From Microvirga thermotolerans (GTDB lineage: Bacteria; Pseudomonadota; Alphaproteobacteria; Rhizobiales; Beijerinckiaceae): a stretch of 64,000 bases of DNA. A model generated the notes under the pieces. That model saw only the letters and a list, made by a program, of their open reading frames with translations. It did not search any database and had not been told where the DNA came from. Positions 1 to 8,337 of the stretch are shown in pieces; the first letter of the stretch is position 1, and the number at the start of each line of letters is the position of its first letter. The DNA is taken from assembly GCF_009363855.1 (NCBI RefSeq), contig NZ_CP045423.1, positions 620,001-684,000 of the forward strand. Direction: 5' to 3'. The translations under genes and the position numbers were made by a program.

Positions 1-1384
1 GGATCGGCAGGTCGTACTGAACGGCGGTCGCGAATTCCTGGCCGTTCATGAGGAAGTCGCCGTCGCCGGCGAAGACCACGACGGGGCTGCCGGGCTGCAC
101 CCGCTTGGCCCCGACCGCCGCCGGCACCCCATAGCCCATGGAGCCGGAGGTGGGCGCGAGCTGCGTGCCGTAGTGGCGGAACGGCCAGAAGCGGTGGACC
201 CAGGTGGCGAAGTTGCCGGCTCCGTTGCAGAAGATGGTGTCCGCGGGAAGCGCTTCGCGCAGGTGGGCCATCACCTCGCCCATCTGCAGGCTGCCGGGAT
301 GGCGGATCTTCGACGGGTCGCTCCAGGAGAGATAGGCCGCATGGGCCGCTTCGGTCCCTTCGCTCCAGCGGATGGAGGCGGGCGCCTTCAGGCCGGTCAG
401 GGCCGAGACGAAGGCCTTGGGCGAGGCGTTGATCGCCAGGTGCGGGCTGTAGACGCGTCCGAGCTCGCTCGGATCGGGATGGATGTGGACGAGCTTCTGC
501 CGCGGCGCGGGAATGTCGAGCAGAGTGTAGGACTGGCTCGGAATCTCGGAGAGCCGCCCGCCCACCAGCAGGATCAGGTCCGCGTCCCTGATGCGCTCCA
601 GGAGCTTCGGATTGACCCCGAGGCCGAGGTCGCCCGCGTAGGAGGGGTGATCGGCGGGAAAGAGCATCTGGCGCCGGAAGGTGCAGGCCACCGGCAGGCG
701 GAAGTCGGCGGCGAAGCGGGCGAAGCCGTCCACCGCTTCCTTCGACCAGCGGCTGCCGCCGACGAGGGCCATGGGCCGCTCGGCCTCCTCGAGGAGCGCG
801 GCGAGCTGCGCCATCTGGTCCGGGGCCGGGTGGCTTTCGATCACCGTGTAGCGCGGCGCGTCCGCGACGGCGGCGGTCTCCGTGAGCACGTCCTCCGGCA
901 GGGCGATCACCACCGGGCCGGGCCGGCCGGAGGTCGCGACGTGAAAGGCGCGGGACACGATCTCCGGAAACCGCGCCGGGTCGTCGATCTCGGTCGCCCA
1001 TTTCACCATGGCGCCGAAGGCGGCGCGGTAGTCGAGCTCCTGAAAGGCCTCGCGCTCGCGCATGCCCCGCTCGATCTGGCCGACGAACAGGATCATCGGC
1101 GTCGAGTCCTGCCTGGCGATGTGCAGGCCGGGCGAGGCGTTGGTGGCGCCGGGGCCGCGGGTGACGAAGCAGATGCCGGGGCGCCCGGTGAGCTTGCCGT
1201 AGGCCTCCGCCATCATCGCGGCGCCGCCTTCCTGCCGGCAGACCGTCACGGCGATGTCCGCATCGTGCAGGGCGTCGAGCGCGGCGAGATAGCTCTCCCC
1301 CGGCACACAGAAGATGTGATCGACCCCGTGGACGAGGAGCTGATCGACAAGGATCTGGCCGCCGGTGCGGGAGGGCGCTGTCAT
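1..1384 (-). CDS. Thiamine-diphosphate-dependent enzyme, acetolactate synthase-like (3' end beyond the window)
   Basis: The minus-strand frame opens at an ATG at 1384 and stays open to the left edge, giving about 461 residues; the C-terminus is missing. The N-terminus (MTAPSRTGGQILVDQL) and the early VPGES and RQEGGAAMMAEAYG segments, with the conserved ThDP-activating Glu, are typical of the PYR domain of the acetolactate synthase/benzoylformate decarboxylase family. A central domain follows, and a GSMGYGVPAAVGAK plus VVFAGDGDFLMNGQEF segment marks the ThDP/Mg-binding PP domain. The substrate cannot be told from sequence. It lies 86 bases downstream of the semialdehyde dehydrogenase on the same strand, so a role linked to lysine or 2-oxoacid breakdown is plausible. 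It need not be a biosynthetic acetolactate synthase, because no small regulatory subunit gene is seen. Confidence 0.92.
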   Translation of the reverse strand, partial: MTAPSRTGGQILVDQLLVHGVDHIFCVPGESYLAALDALHDADIAVTVCRQEGGAAMMAEAYGKLTGRPGICFVTRGPGATNASPGLHIARQDSTPMILFVGQIERGMREREAFQELDYRAAFGAMVKWATEIDDPARFPEIVSRAFHVATSGRPGPVVIALPEDVLTETAAVADAPRYTVIESHPAPDQMAQLAALLEEAERPMALVGGSRWSKEAVDGFARFAADFRLPVACTFRRQMLFPADHPSYAGDLGLGVNPKLLERIRDADLILLVGGRLSEIPSQSYTLLDIPAPRQKLVHIHPDPSELGRVYSPHLAINASPKAFVSALTGLKAPASIRWSEGTEAAHAAYLSWSDPSKIRHPGSLQMGEVMAHLREALPADTIFCNGAGNFATWVHRFWPFRHYGTQLAPTSGSMGYGVPAAVGAKRVQPGSPVVVFAGDGDFLMNGQEFATAVQYDLPI

Positions 1385-1430
1385 GGAAGGCTCGCGATGG
1401 GAGAGAGGAAGAGGAGAAGAATCGAGGACA

Positions 1431-1456
1431 GCCGGGGCGGGCTGATCCGCCCCGGC
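1431..1456 (-). terminator. Hairpin after the semialdehyde dehydrogenase gene
   Basis: A perfect 10-bp GC stem (1431-1440 with 1447-1456, 6-base loop) lies 14 bases beyond the dehydrogenase stop codon. There is no run of T on the minus strand after the stem, so it may only reduce read-through into the thiamine-diphosphate enzyme gene. Confidence 0.4.
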
Positions 1457-1470
1457 CGGAAGGGGCCGCC

Positions 1471-3036
1471 TCAGGCGTCCACGTCGAACTTCACGCCCTG
1501 GGCGAGCGGAAGGGTCCTGCCGTAGTTGATCGTGTTGGTGGCGCGGCGCATGTAGGCCTTCCAGGCGTCGGATCCCGCCTCGCGGCCTCCGCCCGTTTCC
1601 TTCTCGCCGCCGAACGCGCCGCCGATCTCGGCGCCGGAGGGGCCGATGTTCACGTTGGCGATGCCGCAATCGGAGCCGACCGCCGAGATGAAGGTTTCGG
1701 CCTCGCGCATGTCGAGGGTGAAGATGGAGGAGGAGAGGCCCGCGCCCACCGCGTTGTGCTGTGCGATGACGTCCTCGAAGTCCGTATAGCGCATCACGTA
1801 CAGGATCGGCGCGAAGGTTTCCCGCAGCACGGGGCCCTTCTGCTCCGGCATCTCGACCAGGGCAGGCCGCGCATAGAAGCCGTTGGCGCATTCCCCGTCC
1901 GTGTAGCGGCCGCCGCCGTGCACGACGCCGCCCGCGGCGCGGGCCTCGTCCAGGGCGCGCTCCATTCCGTCGAACGCCGCCTTGTCGATCAGCGGGCCGA
2001 CGAGAACGCCCTCGCGGCGGGGATCGCCGATCGTCACGCTCGAATAGACCTTCTTCAGGCGCGGCACGAGCCGGTCATAGACGCTCTCGTGCACGAAGAG
2101 GCGGCGCAGGGTGGTGCAGCGCTGGCCCGCCGTGCCCATGGCCGCGAAGGCGATGCCGCGCAGGGCGAGGTCGAGGTCGGCGGAGGGAGCGACGATGGCG
2201 GCGTTGTTGCCGCCGAGCTCCAGGATCGCCCGCGCGAAGCGCGCCGCGAGCTTCGGGCCGACCTGGCGGCCCATGGCGGTCGAGCCGGTGGCCGAGACGA
2301 CCGGGACCCGATGGTCGTCGACGAGGATCTCGCCGATCTCGCGGCCGCCGAGCAGCACTTCCAGGAGGCCCTCCGGAACGCCGCCGAAACGCTTGGCGGC
2401 GCGCTCGACGATGGCCTTGGTGGCGAGCGCGGTGAGGAGCGTCTTCTCGGAGGGCTTCCACACGACGGAGTCGCCGCAGACGAAGGCGAGCGCCGCGTTC
2501 CAGGACCAGACCGCCACGGGGAAGTTGAAGGCGGAGATCACGCCGCAGACGCCCAGCGGGTGCCAGGTCTCCATCATGCGGTGGTCGGCGCGCTCGGTGG
2601 CGATGGTGAGGCCGTAGAGCTGGCGCGAGAGGCCGACCGCGAAGTCGCAGATGTCGATCATTTCCTGCACTTCGCCCAGGCCCTCGGAGGTGACCTTGCC
2701 CGCTTCCAGTGTCACCAGGCGGCCGAGGTCGTCCTTGGCGGCGCGCAGCTCCTCGCCGATCAGGCGCACGAACTCGCCGCGCTTCGGAGCCGGGATCCGG
2801 CGCCAGACCTTGAAGGCGGCGTCGGCCCGGGCGATCGCGGCCTTCGCCTCCTCCGGCGTCGTCTCGCGCACATGGGCGACGGTCTCGCCCGAGATCGGCG
2901 AAAGGGCGGGGCGGCCCGAGGGAGCGAAGACGCTGTCCGGGACGCCGAGGCGCTTCAGGATGGCACGGGCCTCCTCGGCAACGGGGGCCGGAGCGGCGGG
3001 AACAGACTTGAGGGCGGCTTGATCGCGCGCGGACAT
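1471..3036 (-). CDS. ALDH7-type L-aminoadipate-semialdehyde (piperideine-6-carboxylate) dehydrogenase
   Basis: This 521-residue aldehyde dehydrogenase would oxidise L-2-aminoadipate 6-semialdehyde, in equilibrium with piperideine-6-carboxylate, to 2-aminoadipate with NAD(P)+. The nucleophile is Cys307 in GTAGQRCTT, the general base Glu273 in LELGGNN, and the substrate/cofactor Asn171 in SAFNFPVAVW. The tail AFGGEKETGGGREAGSDAW is characteristic of the ALDH7 (antiquitin/AmaB/Pcd) branch. The start at 3036 has a GGGAG about 8 bases upstream. The next gene upstream on the same strand encodes a lysine 6-dehydrogenase-like protein, which would make exactly this substrate, so the two enzymes together form a lysine-to-aminoadipate route. 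The family call is firm; the substrate is inferred from family branch and neighbour. Confidence 0.9.
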   Translation of the reverse strand: MSARDQAALKSVPAAPAPVAEEARAILKRLGVPDSVFAPSGRPALSPISGETVAHVRETTPEEAKAAIARADAAFKVWRRIPAPKRGEFVRLIGEELRAAKDDLGRLVTLEAGKVTSEGLGEVQEMIDICDFAVGLSRQLYGLTIATERADHRMMETWHPLGVCGVISAFNFPVAVWSWNAALAFVCGDSVVWKPSEKTLLTALATKAIVERAAKRFGGVPEGLLEVLLGGREIGEILVDDHRVPVVSATGSTAMGRQVGPKLAARFARAILELGGNNAAIVAPSADLDLALRGIAFAAMGTAGQRCTTLRRLFVHESVYDRLVPRLKKVYSSVTIGDPRREGVLVGPLIDKAAFDGMERALDEARAAGGVVHGGGRYTDGECANGFYARPALVEMPEQKGPVLRETFAPILYVMRYTDFEDVIAQHNAVGAGLSSSIFTLDMREAETFISAVGSDCGIANVNIGPSGAEIGGAFGGEKETGGGREAGSDAWKAYMRRATNTINYGRTLPLAQGVKFDVDA

Positions 3037-3134
3037 CTTCGATCTCCCATGGGACGGGTGTCGGGCCCGAATGGAGCCCGCCGCCGTCGCTCGTTCTTGA
3101 ACAGGTTCGACGGCGGCCTTCGTGCCACCGTCTT

Positions 3135-3184
3135 AAAGCATGATCGGGCAGGGTGGGAACCGCTTTTCCCGAATAGGTTCATGC
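3135..3184. repeat. Degenerate intergenic palindromic element
   Basis: An interrupted inverted repeat: GCATGATCGGG (3138-3148) is answered by CCCGA (3168-3172) and TCATGC (3179-3184), around a GGGAACCGCTTTT core. The arrangement and core resemble the element at 56289-56455, and similar AGAGCATGA...GGGAACCG elements are common between genes in Hyphomicrobiales. It fills much of the 214-base gap between the lysine dehydrogenase and semialdehyde dehydrogenase genes. Confidence 0.45.
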
Positions 3185-3209
3185 CGTTTCGGAAATAGGT
3201 TCGGGGTCA

Positions 3210-3231
3210 TCCCGCCCTGGGAGGGGCGGGA
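3210..3231 (-). terminator. Short hairpin after lysine dehydrogenase gene
   Basis: An 8-bp stem (3210-3217 with 3224-3231, 6-base loop) lies 19 bases past the stop codon of the upstream gene. No T-run follows on the minus strand, so terminator activity is uncertain. Confidence 0.35.
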
Positions 3232-3250
3232 CGGTGATGTTTCCCGGTCA

Positions 3251-4384
3251 TCAAGCGACCGCGGCGAGGGACGCCTTGCCGCCGGCATGGTCCTCGACCG
3301 TCCCGAGGCGCTCGCCCGCATAGACCCGCCCGAAGCGGTTCGCGAGGAAGGTGTCGAGGTCGACCTCTTCCTGCTTGCGGAAGCCGCGCTTCTCGATCTT
3401 GCCGGCGACCAGGAGGTCCAGCATGGCGCAGATGCCGGCGGCGGTGGTGACCTGGATGGCCGTGCGCGGCTTGCCGGCGACGGTCTGGCCGTAGATGCTG
3501 CGGGCGTAGGTCTCCTGCACGTGACGGCCGTTGCGCTCGCCGGTCACGGTCACGAAGACGATGACCATGTCCTGCATGGTCGAGGGGACGGCCTGCTCCA
3601 GGATGTCCTTGAGGACCTCGCGGCGGTTGCGCAGCTGCAGGTCGTTCAGGAGCACCCGCATCAGGGCGCAGTGGCCAGGATAACGGATGGTCTTGTAGTT
3701 GAGGGTGCGGACCTTGCCGCCGAGGGTCTCGCACAGGGTGCCGAGGCCGCCCGAGGTGTTGAACGCCTCGTAGCGGGTGCCGTCGAGGGAGAACTCCTCG
3801 AGCTCCTCCATGGCCGGGACCTCCCGGAGCTGGCCGTCGACGATGGCCTCGCAGCGCTCGATGTACTCGTTGATGACGCCGTCCGTGCTCCAGGTCAGGT
3901 TGTAGGAGAGGGCGTTCGAGGGATATTGCGGCAGGGCGCCCACGCGCAGCCGCACCGTGTCGAGCTTGTCGAAGCGGCTCGCGATGTCGTGGGCGACGAT
4001 GGAGATGAAGCCCGGGGCGAGGCCGCACTGGGGAATGAAGGCGGTCTCCGCGCCCTCGGCCAGCTCCTTGACCATGCGGGTGGTGGCGACGTCCTCGGTC
4101 AGGTCGAAATAGTTGACGCCCGCGAGCCGCGCGGCCTGGGCCACATGGCCGGTCAGGTGGTAGGGCGCGGCGCTGAGCACCGCATAGTGGCCCTTGAGCG
4201 CCGACTGCAGGGCGACCGCGTCGCTGAAGTCGAGCTGGATCGTCCTGATGCCGTCCCTGGCCACGGTGGCAAGCGCGGCCGCGGAGACATCCGCAACGGT
4301 GACGGCGTAGTCGCCCGTCTCGTGAAGCATGTCGGCAATGGTGGAGCCGATCTTGCCGGCGCCGATGACGAGGATGGAATGCAT
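3251..4384 (-). CDS. Saccharopine dehydrogenase-family protein, probable L-lysine 6-dehydrogenase
   Basis: The 377-residue protein begins with a Rossmann nucleotide-binding motif, MHSILVIGAGKIGSTIADML, and continues with the catalytic region of the saccharopine dehydrogenase family. Its length matches the single-domain lysine 6-dehydrogenases (about 370-385 residues), which deaminate L-lysine at C6 to aminoadipate semialdehyde with NAD(P)+. It starts at an ATG with a near-perfect GGAGGT Shine-Dalgarno site (4384). Downstream on the same strand is the matching semialdehyde dehydrogenase; divergently upstream is an Lrp/AsnC regulator. A saccharopine dehydrogenase acting on saccharopine itself is the main alternative, but no lysine-ketoglutarate reductase partner is seen nearby. 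Confidence 0.83.
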   Translation of the reverse strand: MHSILVIGAGKIGSTIADMLHETGDYAVTVADVSAAALATVARDGIRTIQLDFSDAVALQSALKGHYAVLSAAPYHLTGHVAQAARLAGVNYFDLTEDVATTRMVKELAEGAETAFIPQCGLAPGFISIVAHDIASRFDKLDTVRLRVGALPQYPSNALSYNLTWSTDGVINEYIERCEAIVDGQLREVPAMEELEEFSLDGTRYEAFNTSGGLGTLCETLGGKVRTLNYKTIRYPGHCALMRVLLNDLQLRNRREVLKDILEQAVPSTMQDMVIVFVTVTGERNGRHVQETYARSIYGQTVAGKPRTAIQVTTAAGICAMLDLLVAGKIEKRGFRKQEEVDLDTFLANRFGRVYAGERLGTVEDHAGGKASLAAVA

Positions 4385-4459
4385 GGCCTGACCTCCGAAG
4401 TTGTTTCAGGCAGAAAAAGGCATGGGCCTGCAGAACGCCATAGACAGGACGACGAGAAG

Positions 4460-4494
4460 CCGAATAGTTTACGGCGAAACGACGTAGCTATTGG
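4460..4494. promoter_or_regulatory. Candidate Lrp/AsnC operator in the divergent intergenic region
   Basis: An interrupted inverted repeat, CCgAATAG at 4460-4467 and CTATTGG at 4488-4494, lies just upstream of the regulator start and between the two divergent genes. Lrp-family proteins commonly autoregulate from such places. This is suggested by symmetry and position only. Confidence 0.25.
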
Positions 4495-4499
4495 TCATT

Positions 4500-4931
4500 A
4501 TGTCAATGGATGCCATCGACAGCGCCCTGATCGCCCTCCTGCGCGAGAACGCGCGGATCGGGCATGCGGAGGCGGCCCGGCGCCTCAACCTGTCCCGCAC
4601 CACGGTCCAGGCGCGGGTGGAGAGCCTGGAGCGGCGCGGCATCATCGTCGGCTACACGGTTCGCCTGGCCGAGGAGGTGAGCCGGCGCATGGTGCGGGCC
4701 CACGTCACCATCGTGGTCGCCCCGAAGGCCTCCGCCAGCGTCGTCGCGGCCCTGCAACGCATGAAGGAATTGCGCGCCCTGCATTCCGTGGCCGGTGTAT
4801 TCGATCTCCTGGCGGTGGTAGAGGCTGAGGACGTTCCCTCCCTCGACACGGCCATCGACCGGATCGGCGCGATCGAGGGTGTCGAGCGCACGCAGTCCTC
4901 CATCATCCTCTCAACGAAATTCGAACGATGA
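4500..4931 (+). CDS. Lrp/AsnC family transcriptional regulator
   Basis: About 143 residues with the family layout: an N-terminal helix-turn-helix (DSALIALLRENARIGHAEAA then LNLSRTTVQARVESLERRG) and a C-terminal RAM ligand-binding/oligomerisation domain. The start is taken as the ATG at 4500; an ATG at 4506 (MDAIDSALIALL) and a TTG at 4491 are also possible. It is divergent from the lysine dehydrogenase gene and overlaps the start of the FAD oxidase gene by ATGA, so it probably senses lysine or a breakdown product and controls both units. The family is certain; the effector is inferred from neighbours. Confidence 0.92.
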   Translation: MSMDAIDSALIALLRENARIGHAEAARRLNLSRTTVQARVESLERRGIIVGYTVRLAEEVSRRMVRAHVTIVVAPKASASVVAALQRMKELRALHSVAGVFDLLAVVEAEDVPSLDTAIDRIGAIEGVERTQSSIILSTKFER

Positions 4932-6133
4932 CCTCACCTGCCGAAAACACTGCCGATGTCGTGATCGTCGGGGGCGCCGTCATGGGCTCCTCGACCGCCT
5001 TCCATCTGCTTTCCGATCCCGGCTTCAGGGGGCGTGTCGTCGTCGTCGAGAAGGACCCGACCTACAGGCTCTCCGCGTCGGCCCTCTCCGCAGCCTCCAT
5101 CCGCCAGCAGTATTCCAGCGCGGTGAACATCCGCATCTCCCTTTACGGGATCGAGTTCCTCCGCAGCCTCGGCGAGCGGCTGGCCGTGGACGGGGAGCGG
5201 CCCGAGATCGACCTTAAGGAGGGCGGCTATCTCTATTGCGCCACGGAAGCGGGCGCGCCGGTCCTCGAGGAGAACCACGCCCTGCAGACCGCCGAGGGCG
5301 CCGACATCCTGCTGATGGAACCGGACGGGCTGAAGGCCCGGTTCCCCTGGCTCAACGTGGAGGATCTCGCCCTCGGCAGCTGGGGCCGCACGGGCGAGGG
5401 CTGGTTCGACGGATGGGGCCTCCTGCAGGCTTTCCGCAAGAAGGCCCGCTCCCTCGGAGCGGAGTTCGTCAAGGGCGAGGTGGCGGAGGTGGAGCGGGAG
5501 GGCCGCCGCATCGTCGCCGTGCGGCTGGCCGACGGCACGCGCATCGCCTGCGGCGCCCTGGTCAACTGCGCCGGATCGGGCGGGCGGGCGCTTGCCGAGA
5601 AGGCGGGCGTCGCGATTCCCGTCCAGGCGAAGCGCCGCTACGTGTTTACGTTCACCTGCCGCGACAGGATCGAGAACTGCCCGCTGCTGATCGACACCTC
5701 GGGCGCCTATGTCCGTCCCGAGGGGGAGGGGTTCATCTGCGGCGCCTCGCCGGAGGCCGACCGCGATCCCGACTGGTTCGACGAGGACCCCGCTTCGCAG
5801 GAGATCGACTTCTCCTTCTTCGAGGAGTTCATCTGGCCCGCGCTCGCCCACCGGGTCCCGGCCTTCGAGGCAATCAAGCCCGGCCGCGCCTGGGCGGGGC
5901 CCTACGACATGTCCCTGCTCGACCACAACGCCATCATCGGCCGGGCGGGCGATATGGAGAATTTCTATCTCTGCAACGGCTTTTCCGGGCACGGCCTGCA
6001 GCAGGCCCCGGCGGTCGGGCGCGGGCTCGCGGAGCTGATCGTCCACGGCGGCTATCGCACCCTCGACCTCTCCGAGCTCGGTTACGAGCGCGTCCTGGCA
6101 AACCGCCCCCTTCTCGAACGGAACGTCATCTGA
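4928..6133 (+). CDS. FAD-dependent amino acid/amine oxidase (DAO family)
   Basis: A 401-residue flavoprotein with an N-terminal FAD dinucleotide-binding motif (VVIVGGAVMGSSTAFHLL, residues about 11-28) and a C-terminal FAD-contact region ending FYLCNGFSGHGLQQAPAVGR, as in D-amino-acid oxidase, sarcosine oxidase and glycine oxidase relatives. No signal peptide is seen, so it should be cytoplasmic. It is translationally coupled to the Lrp-type regulator (ATGA overlap). In this lysine locus it might oxidise a cyclic or D-amino acid intermediate such as pipecolate, but that is a guess from context. Confidence 0.87.
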   Translation: MTSPAENTADVVIVGGAVMGSSTAFHLLSDPGFRGRVVVVEKDPTYRLSASALSAASIRQQYSSAVNIRISLYGIEFLRSLGERLAVDGERPEIDLKEGGYLYCATEAGAPVLEENHALQTAEGADILLMEPDGLKARFPWLNVEDLALGSWGRTGEGWFDGWGLLQAFRKKARSLGAEFVKGEVAEVEREGRRIVAVRLADGTRIACGALVNCAGSGGRALAEKAGVAIPVQAKRRYVFTFTCRDRIENCPLLIDTSGAYVRPEGEGFICGASPEADRDPDWFDEDPASQEIDFSFFEEFIWPALAHRVPAFEAIKPGRAWAGPYDMSLLDHNAIIGRAGDMENFYLCNGFSGHGLQQAPAVGRGLAELIVHGGYRTLDLSELGYERVLANRPLLERNVI

Positions 6134-6194
6134 CGTTCCGCCGGAGCGTCGATCAGGAGGTCTCCTGCGCCCGGTAGATCCGGACCGGGCCGCG

Positions 6195-6800
6195 TCAGGC
6201 GATGTCCCGGCGCAGCGCGCCGGTGCCGGGGCGTTCTTCCCGATCCCGGGAGCCGGAGGTCGGCAGCGTGCTGCCGCCGCCGAGCCGGGCGTCCTCCGTC
6301 CTGAGGTCGGAGGTTCCGGGATCGTCGCCGCCGGTCATCGTCCCCATGCCGGGCAGGGCGGCGGTGTTCGTCTGGCCCTCCGCCATGCCGCCCGTCAGGC
6401 CTGCGCCGAGCGGCGAGGCGAGCGGTGCCGACCGGTCTCCGCTCCCGCCCGTGCCGGGGGAGCCGTCCTCGTTCGGCTCGACGGGGGAGAACATTTCCAG
6501 GATGCGAACGGCCTCCTCCTCGTCCGCGCCGACCTGGGCGGCGACGAGGGTGCTGCCCCGCCGCACCGCTTGCGAGAAGCGGCGCAGATCTTCCTCCGGA
6601 AGGGGGAGCTCCCTCAGGTCGGGAATGCCGTCCGCGCCGATGGACAGGGTTCGGAAGCCCGAGATCGACGAGACTTCGCGGCCCTCGGGAATGCCGGCGA
6701 CGACGATCCGCGTCGGCGCCATTCCCATTTCCAGGAGAGCCTGCAGGGCCCGGTGCGCGTCGCCGGCATTCTCGTAGAGGGCGGTGACCAGATGGGGCAT
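6195..6800 (-). CDS. Hypothetical protein with N-terminal stress-protein-like alpha/beta domain and low-complexity tail
   Basis: The start is taken at 6800 (MPHLVTALYENAGDAHRAL), preceded by GGAAAG about 10 bases upstream, giving 201 residues. Residues 1-100 look like the small alpha/beta domain of general-stress proteins (a beta strand, a helix starting GDAHRALQALLEMG, then RIVVAGIP). The rest, from about residue 105, is rich in Gly, Ser, Asp and Glu and predicted disordered by eye. It has no signal peptide, membrane segment or known catalytic motif. It is convergent with the FAD oxidase gene, with no obvious partner. The family assignment is tentative. Confidence 0.6.
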   Translation of the reverse strand: MPHLVTALYENAGDAHRALQALLEMGMAPTRIVVAGIPEGREVSSISGFRTLSIGADGIPDLRELPLPEEDLRRFSQAVRRGSTLVAAQVGADEEEAVRILEMFSPVEPNEDGSPGTGGSGDRSAPLASPLGAGLTGGMAEGQTNTAALPGMGTMTGGDDPGTSDLRTEDARLGGGSTLPTSGSRDREERPGTGALRRDIA

Positions 6801-6912
6801 GGAACGCTTTCCGTTGCGAGACAGTCTGTCCAACGAATACCGGCCCCCGCCGTTCCGCCGTGGGCATTAAGCCTGACAGAAGAAAGGGCTTCCATTTTGA
6901 AGCCGGCTATGC

Positions 6913-6941
6913 TTGTCATGTTTTTGTCATAAAGCCGTCAT
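6913..6941 (+). promoter_or_regulatory. Pho box (three PhoB half-sites) upstream of ugpB
   Basis: Three 7-base direct repeats, TTGTCAT (6913-6919), TTGTCAT (6924-6930) and CCGTCAT (6935-6941), are spaced exactly 11 bases apart with 4-base linkers. This is the tandem TGTCA-type architecture bound by PhoB, and it sits about 70 bases before the ugpB start. ugp operons are PhoB-activated in Escherichia coli and rhizobia, so phosphate-starvation control is strongly suggested. Confidence 0.82.
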
Positions 6942-7009
6942 CCCACCTTCGCGTCGGGGTGATGAACGACAATAACATCCCTGGCGGGATGGAAAGGGAG
7001 AGATCGGTT

Positions 7010-8320
7010 ATGAAGCATAAATCGTTCCTCGCCGCGCTGGCCATCGGCCTTGCGACGAGCACCTCGGCTTTCGCGCAGACGGAGATCCAGTGGTGGCACG
7101 CCATGACGGGTGCCAACAACGACGTGGTGAACCGTCTCGCCGAAGAGTTCAACAACTCTCAGAAGGACTACAAGGTCGTCGTCAGCTACAAGGGCCAGTA
7201 CGCCGACACCATGAATGCCGGCATCGCCGCCTTCCGCGCCGGCAACGCTCCCCACATCCTGCAGGTGTTCGAGGTCGGCACCGCCACGATGATGGCGGCG
7301 AAGGGCGCGATCAAGCCGGTCTACCAGCTCATGGCCGAGGCGGGCGAGAAGTTCGATCCCAAGGCCTATCTCCCGACGATCACCGGTTACTATTCGACCG
7401 CGAAGGGCGAGATGCTGTCCTTCCCCTTCAACTCCTCCTCGATGGTCATGTGGATCAACAAGGACGAGCTGAAGAAGGCGGGCGTCAACGAGATTCCGAA
7501 GACCTGGCCCGACGTGTTCGAGGCGGCGAAGAAGCTCAAGGCCGCCGGGCACAACACCTGCGGGTTCAGCTCCGCCTGGATCACCTGGGCGATGATCGAG
7601 CAGTTCTCGGCCTGGCACAACGTTCCGCTGGCGACGAAGGCCAACGGCCTCGACGGCTTCGACACCGAGCTGAAGTTCAACTCGCCCCTGCACGTGAAGC
7701 ATCTGCAGAACCTGATCGATCTGCAGAAGGACAAGACCTTCGACTATTCCGGCCGCGACAGCCGCTCCGAGGGCCGCTTCACGTCGGGCGAGTGCGCGAT
7801 CTTCCTGACCTCCTCAGGCTTCTACGGCAACGTGAAGGCGAACGCGAAGTTCGACTACACGTCTGTCCCGATGCCTTATTATCCCGACGTGAAGGACGCT
7901 CCGCAGAACTCCATCATCGGCGGCGCGTCGCTGTGGGTCATGGGCGGCAAGACGCCGGAAGAGTACAAGGGCGTCGCCAAGTTCCTCGCCTTCCTCTCCG
8001 ACACCGACCGTCAGGCGAAGCTGCACCAGGAGTCGGGCTATCTCCCGATCACGAAGGCCGCCTACGAGAAGACCAAGGCGTCCGGCTTCTATGAGAAGAA
8101 CCCCGTCCTGCAGACGCCGCTGATCGAGCTGACCAACAAGGAGCCGACGGAGAACTCCCGCGGCCTGCGTCTCGGCAACATGGTCCAGATGCGCGACATC
8201 TGGGCGGAGGAGATCGAGGCCGCGCTCGCCGGCCAGAAGTCGGCCAAGGACGCCCTCGATGCGGCCGTGACGCGCGGCAACCAGATCCTGCGCCAGTTCG
8301 AGCGGACCGTCAGCCGCTAA
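7010..8320 (+). CDS. ugpB: sn-glycerol-3-phosphate ABC transporter, periplasmic binding protein UgpB
   Basis: The start is the ATG at 7010 (MKHKSFLAALAIGLA), with GGGAGAG upstream, giving 436 residues, close to E. coli UgpB (438). The signal peptide ends near AFAQ (residue 23). Hallmarks remembered from UgpB are present: FRAGNAPHILQVFEVGTATMM, FNSS, NSIIGGASLWVMGG, GYLPITKAAYEK, GFYEKNP and GLRLGNM. It delivers glycerol-3-phosphate and related glycerophosphodiesters to UgpA/UgpE as phosphate and carbon source. It is the first gene of ugpBAEC, behind a Pho box, and is separated from ugpA by a strong hairpin. Confidence 0.96.
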   Translation: MKHKSFLAALAIGLATSTSAFAQTEIQWWHAMTGANNDVVNRLAEEFNNSQKDYKVVVSYKGQYADTMNAGIAAFRAGNAPHILQVFEVGTATMMAAKGAIKPVYQLMAEAGEKFDPKAYLPTITGYYSTAKGEMLSFPFNSSSMVMWINKDELKKAGVNEIPKTWPDVFEAAKKLKAAGHNTCGFSSAWITWAMIEQFSAWHNVPLATKANGLDGFDTELKFNSPLHVKHLQNLIDLQKDKTFDYSGRDSRSEGRFTSGECAIFLTSSGFYGNVKANAKFDYTSVPMPYYPDVKDAPQNSIIGGASLWVMGGKTPEEYKGVAKFLAFLSDTDRQAKLHQESGYLPITKAAYEKTKASGFYEKNPVLQTPLIELTNKEPTENSRGLRLGNMVQMRDIWAEEIEAALAGQKSAKDALDAAVTRGNQILRQFERTVSR

Positions 8321-8337
8321 GCCTTTCGATTGAACCC

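Noticed and set aside
173-1525. Long plus-strand open frame of 450 codons
   Set aside because: It lies antisense to the thiamine-diphosphate enzyme gene and its translation is Arg/Gly/Ala-rich with no recognisable motif. GC-rich genes open such frames on the other strand.
3140-4828. Plus-strand open frame of 562 codons across the lysine dehydrogenase and Lrp genes
   Set aside because: It crosses the divergent promoter and is antisense to one real gene and out of frame with the other.
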